From Pseudomonadota bacterium (GTDB lineage: Bacteria; Pseudomonadota; Alphaproteobacteria; Rhizobiales; Xanthobacteraceae): a stretch of 24,544 bases of DNA. The notes under the pieces were generated by a model, which worked only from the letters and a program-made list of their open reading frames with translations, did no database searches and was not told where the DNA came from. Each line of letters begins with the position of its first letter. Position 1 is the first letter of the stretch. The position numbers and the translations under genes are program-made. Location of the stretch: positions 1 to 24,544 of the forward strand of contig JAEXHR010000227.1 in NCBI GenBank assembly GCA_023449855.1, read 5' to 3'. Below, one piece after another: positions 1 to 5,076 of the stretch.

Positions 1-408
1 GGCCCGAAGGGCGCGCGCGGCGAACAAGGCCCGCTCGGCAAGGCAGGCCCCGCGGGACCGCAGGGCAAGGCCGGCCCGCTCGGACCGCGCGGCGAGCAGG
101 GCATGCAGGGCCCGATCGGCATTCAGGGCGAACCTGGCCCGCGCGGCGAACAGGGCCCGCCCGGCACGCTGCCGAGCTTCGAACAGATCCTGCCCTGGCT
201 GCACATGATCTTCGATGCGTGGGAAGACCATCGCAAGATGCGCGCGCGCGAGGAAGCGGAGCGCGAAGCCGCCTTGCTGCGCGAGCAGCAGGAAATGGCC
301 GAACGCGCCGCCGCAATCGTCGAGGCGGAAGCCGCCGCGGCAGAGCCGACCGAAGATGAAGACGACGACGGCAAGAAAAAGAAAAAGCGCAAGAAGAAAG
401 ACGACTGA
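1..408 (+). CDS. Collagen-like triple-helix repeat protein, 5' end outside the window
   Basis: The frame is open from base 1, so this is the C-terminal 135 residues of a longer protein. Residues 1 to about 57 are uninterrupted Gly-X-Y triplets (GPK GAR GEQ GPL and so on), rich in Pro at X and in Lys/Arg/Gln at Y, which is the collagen triple-helix pattern. Then follow a short non-repeat linker containing LPSFEQILPWLHMIFDAWE, a charged Glu/Ala-rich helix that is probably a coiled coil (MRAREEAEREAALLREQQE), and a tail with an acidic run followed by a Lys/Arg block (about ten basic residues) ending in DD. A coiled coil next to a collagen stretch is a common trimerisation arrangement. The ATG at 103 lies inside the repeat and is not the true start. 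Export cannot be judged because the N-terminus is missing. The role is unknown; bacterial collagen-like proteins are often surface or structural. Confidence 0.85.
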   Translation, partial: GPKGARGEQGPLGKAGPAGPQGKAGPLGPRGEQGMQGPIGIQGEPGPRGEQGPPGTLPSFEQILPWLHMIFDAWEDHRKMRAREEAEREAALLREQQEMAERAAAIVEAEAAAAEPTEDEDDDGKKKKKRKKKDD

Positions 409-434
409 GCGTCGCACTTGCGATTCAAACATCC

Positions 435-467
435 AGCGGCACGGAGCATCTCCGTGCCGCTTTTTTT
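435..467 (+). terminator. Rho-independent terminator of the collagen-like gene
   Basis: A perfect 12-bp stem (AGCGGCACGGAG / CTCCGTGCCGCT) with a 3-base loop is followed directly by a run of seven T, 26 bases after the stop codon. This is a textbook intrinsic terminator. Confidence 0.93.
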
Positions 468-556
468 GTAGCCCGGATGGAGCGTAGCGTAATCCGGGAT
501 TCTGGCGCGCCACATATCGCTAGACCCCGGATTGCGCTGCGCTCCATCCGGGCTAC
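468..556. repeat. Palindromic intergenic repeat, 'tagcccggatggag' type
   Basis: Left arm 468-500 (GTAGCCCGGATGGAGCG then TAATCCGGG) and right arm about 526-556 (CCCGGATTGCG then CGCTCCATCCGGGCTAC) form a long inverted repeat around a 25-base centre. I recognise this sequence as a dispersed element of Bradyrhizobium-type genomes. It lies directly behind the terminator, and nothing suggests it encodes a protein. Confidence 0.8.
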
Positions 557-749
557 GCCTTTAGCTCACATCGTCCGCTGCGATGTGTAGTTGCTGCTGC
601 GCATCGGCCAGGTCGTCCGGAATTGTATTTCCGAGCCGGCTGCCGCCGGGACGCGGCACCCGCGCAGCGGTATTTTTTGGCAGTGCAGCACTTCACGAGG
701 CTCGGGCGGCCTTTCATTTGTGCATGCATCTTCGCCACGGCTCAGGCTT

Positions 750-805
750 AATTGTCGGGACAATTCGAAATGCCGGACCGAGTCGCGGCACTGCCGCTCC
801 GGCAT
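750..805. promoter_or_regulatory. Two inverted repeats upstream of the exported protein gene
   Basis: The stretch 557-824 has no convincing gene. It holds a perfect inverted repeat AATTGTC-gg-GACAATT at 750-765, which is unusually AT-rich for the neighbourhood and could be an operator. It also holds ATGCCGGA / TCCGGCAT at 770-777 and 798-805, which could form a leader hairpin about 20 bases ahead of the start at 825. I see no clear -35/-10 pair, so function is inferred from symmetry and position only. Confidence 0.4.
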
Positions 806-824
806 AACCGATGTGAGGTTTCGC

Positions 825-1178
825 ATGCGGTCAGGAATGCGGTTTGTCTTCTTCGCGATGTCGATTGCCCTCGCCCCGGCGGCACAAGCTGTTGACCGCG
901 GCCAGTTCGCCGATGTCCCCGAACATATCCGAAACTGGTTCAAGAGCGTGATCAGCCCCACGGGCGTACCGTGCTGCGATATCTCCGACGGCCATCGCAC
1001 CGAGTATGACGTGCGCGGTGGCGCCTACTGGGTGCCGATCGACGGGGTGTGGATGCAGGTTCCAGATCGCGCCATCATCCGCGATCGCGGCAATCCGGTC
1101 GGCGAAGCGGTGGTTTGGTACATCCGCCGCGGCGACGGAATTATCATCAGCTGTTTCGTGCCCGCCGATGCGGTATGA
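825..1178 (+). CDS. Small exported protein of unknown function
   Basis: 117 residues. The start at 825 is chosen because GAGGT lies 7 bases upstream; ATG 837, four codons in, is an alternative. Residues 1-23 form a Sec signal peptide: basic MRSGMR, a hydrophobic core FVFFAMSIALAPAA, and a cleavage site after AQA. The mature part is about 95 residues with a Cys pair (GVPCCDISDGHRTEYDVRGG), aromatic segments (YWVPIDGVW) and a third Cys near the C-terminus (SCFVPADAV). I do not recognise a domain. Similar short periplasmic proteins with a CCD-x-SDGH motif are, to my knowledge, common hypothetical proteins in Bradyrhizobium-type genomes. The next gene begins 35 bases downstream on the same strand, so they may be co-transcribed. 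Longer upstream in-frame starts would only add residues unlike a signal peptide. Confidence 0.75.
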   Translation: MRSGMRFVFFAMSIALAPAAQAVDRGQFADVPEHIRNWFKSVISPTGVPCCDISDGHRTEYDVRGGAYWVPIDGVWMQVPDRAIIRDRGNPVGEAVVWYIRRGDGIIISCFVPADAV

Positions 1179-1213
1179 TCCCGGCGGGGCGGCGCAAGAC
1201 AAGCGAGAGCGAC

Positions 1214-1459
1214 ATGGCGGAAGTGACCTATTCAATCGTCGAGCATGATGGCGGCTGGGCCTACAAGGTCGGCGCCGTGTTTTCCGAAACCTATCCGACC
1301 CGCGAGCGCGCTCTCGCCGCCGCACGCCGCGCCGCCGCCGAACAGCGCACGCCCGGCCGCACCGAGGTGATCTCCTACGAAGACGAAAACGGCAAGTGGC
1401 ACGAAGAGACCGCGGCCGGCAACGACCGGCCGAATACGGTGATCGTCGACAGATCCTAA
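1214..1459 (+). CDS. DUF2188-like small protein
   Basis: 81 residues starting MAEVTYSIVEHDGGWAYKVG. The pattern of an N-terminal strand, a GGWAYKVG core, a helix rich in Ala/Arg containing TRERALAAARRAAAEQ, and a final strand with ISYEDENGKW resembles the DUF2188 family of short cytoplasmic proteins of unknown function. The ATG at 1214 is chosen because the family-like part starts there; the preceding in-frame codons from 1049 read through the previous gene in another frame. No signal peptide or membrane segment is present. The gene follows the exported protein gene closely and may share its transcript. Function unknown. Confidence 0.7.
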   Translation: MAEVTYSIVEHDGGWAYKVGAVFSETYPTRERALAAARRAAAEQRTPGRTEVISYEDENGKWHEETAAGNDRPNTVIVDRS

Positions 1460-1538
1460 ACTGATGTGAGCCTGGCACGCTTTGCGGCATGAAGACTGCG
1501 TGCTAGCTGAATCATGGCCATGCCGATTGGAGACCGCT

Positions 1539-2162
1539 GTGACTGACGTGACCGCCGAAAAGCTGCGCGAGATCTACCCTGCCCCGCATCCGCGTGTCAT
1601 CGCGAAAGCACGGCCGACACTGGACATGCATTCGAGCAAGTTCATCTCGCTGTCGCCGTTCTGCGTGCTCGCCTCGTCCGGCCCCGACGGCACCGTCGAT
1701 GCATCGCCGCGCGGCGGCGGCGCCGGCTTCGTGCAGATCGCCTCGCCCAGCGAACTGCGGCTGCCGGATCGCCCCGGCAACAATCGCATCGACACGTTCC
1801 AGAACGTGCTGAACGGCAGCGGCCATGTGCAGCTGATCTTCTTCGTGCCCGGCATCGACGACACGCTGCGCGTCAGCGGCATCGCCACACTGTCGAAGGA
1901 CCCGGAATTGATGGCGACCATGGAAGAGTTCGGCAAGCTGCCGCGCGCCGTGCTCTGCATCACCGTCACCGAAGCCTATTTCCATTGCGGCAAGGCGCTG
2001 ATGCGCTCGAAACTGTGGTCGTCCGAGGTGCAGGTGAAGCGCGACGTGATGCCGTCGATTTCGGAAATGGTATTCGACCAGACCAAGGCCGACACTAAGT
2101 CCGAGGGCGATGCCCCGATGACCCAAAGCGAGATCGAAGTCGCCTATCGTAAAAATCTGTAA
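1539..2162 (+). CDS. PPOX-type FMN-dependent flavoprotein (MSMEG_1061 / DR2398 family)
   Basis: 207 residues from a GTG start at 1539, chosen because GGAGA (1529-1533) sits 5 bases upstream; the in-frame ATG at 1482 has no such site and would add an uncharacteristic leader. The sequence has hallmarks of the pyridoxamine-5'-phosphate-oxidase-like split-barrel family: a strand ASSGPDGTVDASPRGG, then LPDRPGNNRIDTFQN (the flavin/phosphate-binding region in this subfamily), FFVPGIDDTLRVSG, and a C-terminal segment with AYFHCGKALMRSKLW. The SPRG, DRPGNNR and HCGKA blocks place it in the MSMEG_1061/DR2398-type group and not with true PdxH. The family is cytoplasmic and probably reduces or binds small organic substrates; the substrate is unknown. 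It appears monocistronic. Confidence 0.85.
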   Translation: MTDVTAEKLREIYPAPHPRVIAKARPTLDMHSSKFISLSPFCVLASSGPDGTVDASPRGGGAGFVQIASPSELRLPDRPGNNRIDTFQNVLNGSGHVQLIFFVPGIDDTLRVSGIATLSKDPELMATMEEFGKLPRAVLCITVTEAYFHCGKALMRSKLWSSEVQVKRDVMPSISEMVFDQTKADTKSEGDAPMTQSEIEVAYRKNL

Positions 2163-2184
2163 CGGAGCGACGCTACAACCCATC

Positions 2185-2219
2185 TTGCAATAAACACCCT
2201 AAAGTTGCATAATATGCAA
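2185..2219 (+). promoter_or_regulatory. Candidate sigma70-type promoter overlapped by a palindrome
   Basis: TTGCAA (2185-2190) and CATAAT (2208-2213) are 17 bases apart, a good match to -35/-10 spacing, upstream of the lipoprotein gene at 2237. Overlapping the -10 is a symmetric 15-mer, TTGCATA-A-TATGCAA (2205-2219), with perfect 7-bp arms, which could be a repressor site. The stretch is clearly AT-richer than its surroundings. The transcript start would fall very close to the ribosome binding site GGGGAGA (2224-2230). Confidence 0.5.
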
Positions 2220-2236
2220 GCTTGGGGAGAGCGTTT

Positions 2237-2830
2237 GTGCGTGGCGTCGCGTCGATTTGCATGATCGTGGCTGCAAGCTTCGCGCTTTGCGGCTGCATGC
2301 GCGATCCCTTCGTCACCGAGGAAGACGAAACAAGATCTCGTGACTGGTGGATTACGCATCAGTTCGATCGCGTGAGCGGCGCCGAATTGCCGAGCGCCTT
2401 CGTTTATGCGGAGGCGTCGAACAGCAATGTCGAATATCCACGCGTATCGTCGCTCCTGCTGACATGTCTCGAGCGCAAGGAACCGCTGATCCGGTTTGCC
2501 TTCGATTTCAGGATCGGCACCCGTTCCAACACGGTGCTCGGCTATCGCTTCGACGACTTGCCCGGCCATGAGGGGGTGGCGGTGCGGGTCCTGCGCAACA
2601 ACAGGGTCGTCGTCATCGAGGATCGCGAGGCCATCGCAACCTTCGTCGCCGAACTGGAAAAGGCGCAGACACTTTATGTGAGAATGAGATCGATCGACGG
2701 CGGACGCACCACGGTGGAATATCCGGTTTCCGGCGCGTGGACCGCCATCCGGGCGGCATTCGCCAATTGCGACATGCCGGCGCCGCCCAAACTCGATCCG
2801 GGGCGGGCGAGACTGCCCGGCATCTATTAG
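2237..2830 (+). CDS. Putative lipoprotein of unknown function
   Basis: 197 residues from GTG 2237, chosen because GGGGAGA lies 6 bases upstream (the TTG at 2222 overlaps that site). The N-terminus MRGVASICMIVAASFALCGC is a short lipoprotein signal with the likely lipidated Cys at residue 20 (lipobox LCGC). The mature protein begins MRDPFVTEEDETRSRDWWI and is predicted to sit in the periplasm or on a membrane. It has a middle segment with a Cys in LLTCLERKEPL, alternating strand-like segments (RFAFDFRIG, VAVRVLRNNRVVVIED) and a late Cys in FANCDMPAPPK, which might pair in a disulfide. I do not recognise the family. The C-terminal region ending in a Pro-rich tail is probably exposed. It has its own promoter candidate and terminator, so it looks like a single-gene unit. 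Confidence 0.75.
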   Translation: MRGVASICMIVAASFALCGCMRDPFVTEEDETRSRDWWITHQFDRVSGAELPSAFVYAEASNSNVEYPRVSSLLLTCLERKEPLIRFAFDFRIGTRSNTVLGYRFDDLPGHEGVAVRVLRNNRVVVIEDREAIATFVAELEKAQTLYVRMRSIDGGRTTVEYPVSGAWTAIRAAFANCDMPAPPKLDPGRARLPGIY

Positions 2831-2849
2831 GACGCCGGGCAGTGCTTTT
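2813..2849 (+). terminator. Terminator overlapping the lipoprotein stop codon
   Basis: CTGCCCGGC (2813-2821) and GCCGGGCAG (2834-2842) form a perfect 9-bp stem with a 12-base loop that contains the stop codon, followed by TGCTTTT. The T-run is interrupted, so strength is uncertain. Confidence 0.6.
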
Positions 2850-2854
2850 AGAAG

Positions 2855-2901
2855 AGCATGATCTTTTCCGAAAACCGGTTCTCGCTTTTCGGGATCATGC
2901 T
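2855..2901. repeat. Palindromic intergenic repeat, 'agcatgatc' type
   Basis: AGCATGATC (2855-2863) and GATCATGCT (2893-2901) bracket an imperfect palindrome with CTTTTCCGAAAACCGG in the middle. It belongs to a dispersed repeat family I know from Bradyrhizobium-type genomes. It sits between the convergent lipoprotein and bfr genes and may also help end transcription on either strand. Confidence 0.8.
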
Positions 2902-2908
2902 GGCAAGC

Positions 2909-3394
2909 TCAGAACTCGCCTTCGAGACCGCCCATGTGCTTCTGGGTGTAGAGCTCGATGCCGATGCGCTCGATGAGGTCGAGCTGGGTCTCGAGGAAAT
3001 CGATATGGCCTTCCTCGTCCTTCATCAGCGACTCGAACAGGTCGCGCGAGACGTAGTCCCTGACGCCGTGGGCATAGGTCGCGGCTTCCTCATACAGCGT
3101 GCGGGCGCCGATCTCGGCGGCCAGATCGCATTCGATGATTTCCTTGACGTTCTGGCCGATCTTCAACGGATCCAGCACCTGCATGTTCGGGAAGCCGTCC
3201 AGGAAAAGAATACGGTCGGTGAAGCGGTCCGCGTGGTGCATCTCCTCGATGGACTCCTTGCGCCACATCTTGGCCATGTCCAGGAGGCCCCAGTGATTCA
3301 GCAGGCGGAAATGCAGCCAATACTGGTTGATGGCCGTCAACTCGCTGCGCAGACCCTTGTTGAGATAATCGATGACCTTCGGGTCGCCCTTCAT
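2909..3394 (-). CDS. bfr: Bacterioferritin
   Basis: 161 residues, the usual length of the family. Bacterioferritin forms a 24-subunit cytoplasmic shell that oxidises Fe(II) and stores it as a ferric mineral, with haem between subunit pairs. All ferroxidase ligands are present in register: E18, E51, H54, E94, E127 and H130. The haem-ligand Met is M52 (ESIEEMHHADR). The start at 3394 gives MKGDPKVIDYLNKGL, the family's N-terminus, and has GAGGAGAG just upstream; the in-frame codons before it contain that binding site. It lies downstream of bfd on the same strand with a 149-base gap containing an Irr box, so it can be expressed from its own promoter. Identity is secure; co-regulation with bfd is inferred. 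Confidence 0.97.
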   Translation of the reverse strand: MKGDPKVIDYLNKGLRSELTAINQYWLHFRLLNHWGLLDMAKMWRKESIEEMHHADRFTDRILFLDGFPNMQVLDPLKIGQNVKEIIECDLAAEIGARTLYEEAATYAHGVRDYVSRDLFESLMKDEEGHIDFLETQLDLIERIGIELYTQKHMGGLEGEF

Positions 3395-3439
3395 GGCTCT
3401 CTCCTCTTGCCAGGCCAAACCAAAATGGCCCGAAACTGA

Positions 3440-3478
3440 ATTTAGAACGTTTCTAAATCAGTTCGAGGGAGAGAACAA
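3440..3478 (-). promoter_or_regulatory. Iron control element (Irr box) and candidate promoter of bfr
   Basis: TTTAGAA-cgt-TTCTAAA at 3441-3457 is a perfect 7-bp inverted repeat, extending to 8 bp (A...T) at 3440-3458. It matches the ICE motif bound by the haem-responsive regulator Irr in Bradyrhizobium and relatives. On the minus strand TTGTTC (3478-3473) and TAGAAA (3455-3450) are 17 bases apart, so the box covers the putative -10. That fits the known repression of bacterioferritin by Irr under iron limitation. The box match is direct; the exact promoter is inferred. Confidence 0.85.
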
Positions 3479-3543
3479 GCCTGTCTCGATCCGCAGCCAG
3501 GCGAAATCAAAGGGTTTCAGGATTATCTTGTGAAGAGAGGGCC

Positions 3544-3834
3544 TTAGGCCGCAACACCGATGGTGGTCGAGGCATTCATCTCGGCCGGCGCAGGCATCTC
3601 GACTGCGGGTGCCGAGCCATGAGCCGCGGTATGCGGGCAGCCGGCGCAGCAGGACTTGGCGCAGGCGCCGAGCGCCTCGTCCATGATCTTCTTGATGGTT
3701 CGCGCGCATCGTCCGCACTGGGCGCTGCAGCCCAGGCAGCCATAGACCTGCCCCGGCGTCCGCGGCGGCTGAGCCCCGGAGACAGCCTTGCGGATGTCAT
3801 GGTCGGAAAAGACGTTGCAGGAACAAACGATCAT
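3544..3834 (-). CDS. bfd: Bacterioferritin-associated ferredoxin, extended C-terminus
   Basis: 96 residues beginning MIVCSCNVFSDHDIRKAV. Bfd is a small cytoplasmic [2Fe-2S] protein that binds bacterioferritin and passes electrons to reduce and release stored iron. The family ligands are C4 and C6 (CSC) and C40 and C43 (CGRC). Two further cysteines lie at C33 and C36 (YGCLGC). After the usual Bfd domain (to about residue 55) comes an extra segment with C58, C62, C63 and C66 (GACAKSCCAGCPH) and then a low-complexity Ala/Pro tail. Classical Bfd is about 64 residues, so about 30 residues are additional. The start gives the family N-terminus, although only a weak ribosome site is visible. It is followed on the same strand by bfr, the expected partner. 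Confidence 0.9.
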   Translation of the reverse strand: MIVCSCNVFSDHDIRKAVSGAQPPRTPGQVYGCLGCSAQCGRCARTIKKIMDEALGACAKSCCAGCPHTAAHGSAPAVEMPAPAEMNASTTIGVAA

Positions 3835-3950
3835 TAGCTGAAGGCACGCTCGCAGGTCGGTACATATCTTGGATATGGAAGCCGCTGCCCGGATGCAAAG
3901 CCAAAACGCGCACCTTCAAGCTATTCCAAACTACTGATCCCGCAGAACAA

Positions 3951-3967
3951 TTTGGAACGACTCTAAA
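3951..3967. promoter_or_regulatory. Degenerate ICE-like site upstream of bfd
   Basis: TTTGGAA-cga-CTCTAAA has the spacing and five of seven symmetric positions of an Irr box. It lies about 117 bases upstream of the bfd start and about 220 bases upstream of the + strand gene at 4191. The 3838-4190 interval has no gene. It also holds a small hairpin CATATC-ttg-GATATG at 3863-3877 and TTCCAAA (3924-3930), which is complementary to TTTGGAA (3951-3957). Binding by Irr is speculative. Confidence 0.35.
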
Positions 3968-4190
3968 AGAGGAAAAATTCGCGGTTTACGGCCTCCGATA
4001 GGTAATATGGGACCGGCCAAGCCATAATTGCCGTGAACCCGCTCATCAAACCGCGCGTCCAACCGTTACCGACTTTGAATTTGCGACCAAATCAGCGCGG
4101 TTCCGTTCATTGATCATTCAAGTCGGATGTGAAACTTTTGGTCGCATGCCGCGCTATTTGGTGCGTATCGGAAGTGAATGAGGTGAAGCC

Positions 4191-4499
4191 ATGAAGAAGA
4201 CCCTGATGGCCCTTGCCGCCGTTGCCACGCTGGCCGTTGCGGCCGCACCGAGCACTGCAAGCGCACAACACTGGCATCACGGCGGCGTTGGAGCCGGCGT
4301 TGCCGCTGGCCTGATCGGCGGCGCCCTGCTCGGCGGCGCCATCGCAGCCGGCCCGGGTTACTACGGCCCCGGTTACGGCTATTATGGCGGCCCGGCCTAT
4401 GTCGCTGGCCCCGGCTATTACGGCGATTGCTACTGGCAGCGCCAGCGCTTCTGGGACGGCTATGGCTGGCGCGTCCGCCGCGTTCGTGTTTGTGGCTGA
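4191..4499 (+). CDS. Exported glycine-zipper protein, paralogue 1
   Basis: 102 residues. A clear signal peptide (MKKTLMALAAVATLAVAAAPSTASA, cleaved near residue 25) is followed by a His-containing start (QHWHHGG). Next is a glycine-zipper hydrophobic segment GLIGGALLGGAIAAG that could insert in or associate with a membrane, then a Gly/Tyr-rich stretch of GPGYYG-like repeats, and a C-terminal C-YWQRQRFWDGYGW-RVRRVRVC motif with two Cys. GAGGTGA sits just upstream of the ATG. Such small 'glycine zipper' proteins are common in the rhizobial envelope and have no defined biochemical role. It shares its core and its Cys-framed tail with the gene at 4706. Confidence 0.85.
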   Translation: MKKTLMALAAVATLAVAAAPSTASAQHWHHGGVGAGVAAGLIGGALLGGAIAAGPGYYGPGYGYYGGPAYVAGPGYYGDCYWQRQRFWDGYGWRVRRVRVCG

Positions 4500-4515
4500 G
4501 GCTTGAGAAATTCAC

Positions 4516-4588
4516 TGCACATCGAACCAGATCAATTCCGATGTGCACGACTTGAAGTGGCGCGAAAAAACCGCTTTTTCGGGCCACT
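4516..4588. other. Two hairpins between the glycine-zipper paralogues
   Basis: TGCACATCG (4516-4524) pairs perfectly with CGATGTGCA (4539-4547). Just after it, AGTGGCGCGAAAAA (4556-4569) pairs 13 of 14 with TTTTTCGGGCCACT (4575-4588) around a 5-base loop. The first has no T-run. The second resembles dispersed rhizobial palindromes and could end transcription of the first paralogue or stabilise its mRNA. A TTGACG at 4612-4617 may be the -35 of the next gene, but no good -10 follows. Confidence 0.5.
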
Positions 4589-4705
4589 GCTTCGTGAGTG
4601 TTTACGCCGGATTGACGGTTGGGCTTTTGAAATGGCTGTCAGTTCGAATCTCGCGTGAGAACCTTTAACGCGCCGCTCGCGGCGTCCTTGTGGGAGAGAC
4701 TTGAA

Positions 4706-5002
4706 ATGAAGAAGACTGTTTCCGCTCTGGTTGCCGCTGCGACGGTTGCGGCCTCGCTCGTTGCCGTGGCGCCCGCCGCCAAGGCTGATGGCGGCCGCAT
4801 CGCCGCCGGCGTTGCCGGTGGTCTGATCGGCGGCGCGCTGCTCGGCGGCGCCATCGCTGCCAGCCGTCCGGCGCCGGTTTACGGCTACGGCTACGCGCCT
4901 GCTCCGGTTTATGTCGAGCCGGCCTGCCGTGTCGTTCGTCAGCGCGTCTGGGACGACTATCGCGGCGTCTGGCGCTACCGCCCGGTCGAGGTTTGCGATT
5001 AA
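4706..5002 (+). CDS. Exported glycine-zipper protein, paralogue 2
   Basis: 98 residues from ATG 4706, chosen because GGGAGAG precedes it and a signal peptide begins there (MKKTVSALVAAATVAASLVAVAPAAKA, cleaved near residue 27). The mature protein has the glycine-zipper segment GGLIGGALLGGAIAAS, a Tyr/Pro linker (APVYGYGYAPAPVYVEP) and a Cys-framed tail C-RVVRQRVWDDYRGVWRYRPVEVC-D. The zipper core is identical to that of the gene at 4191 over LIGGALLGGAIAA, and the tails share the pattern C-x3-RQR-x-WD-x-Y, followed by W-R and a final V-C. This indicates an old tandem duplication. The envelope location is inferred and the function is unknown. Confidence 0.85.
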   Translation: MKKTVSALVAAATVAASLVAVAPAAKADGGRIAAGVAGGLIGGALLGGAIAASRPAPVYGYGYAPAPVYVEPACRVVRQRVWDDYRGVWRYRPVEVCD

Positions 5003-5025
5003 TCGCAGCCTCACGGCCTCAATCG

Positions 5026-5060
5026 AAAACCCGGCTGCTCGCGCTGCCGGGTTTTTCTTT
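5026..5060 (+). terminator. Rho-independent terminator after glycine-zipper paralogue 2
   Basis: AAAACCCGGC (5026-5035) and GCCGGGTTTT (5046-5055) form a perfect 10-bp stem with a 10-base loop, continued by TCTTTTG. On the minus strand the stem is also followed by TTTT, so it may serve the convergent transglycosylase gene as well. Confidence 0.9.
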
Positions 5061-5076
5061 TGTGTGCGATCCTATG

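Noticed and set aside
468..556. Possible small RNA in the long palindrome after the first gene
   Set aside because: The element matches a dispersed intergenic repeat type and there is no promoter or own terminator visible.
831..2183. Long minus-strand frames (831-1490 and 1512-2183) opposite three small genes
   Set aside because: Arg/Ala-rich composition without domains; the plus-strand genes have signal peptide, DUF2188-like and flavoprotein features.
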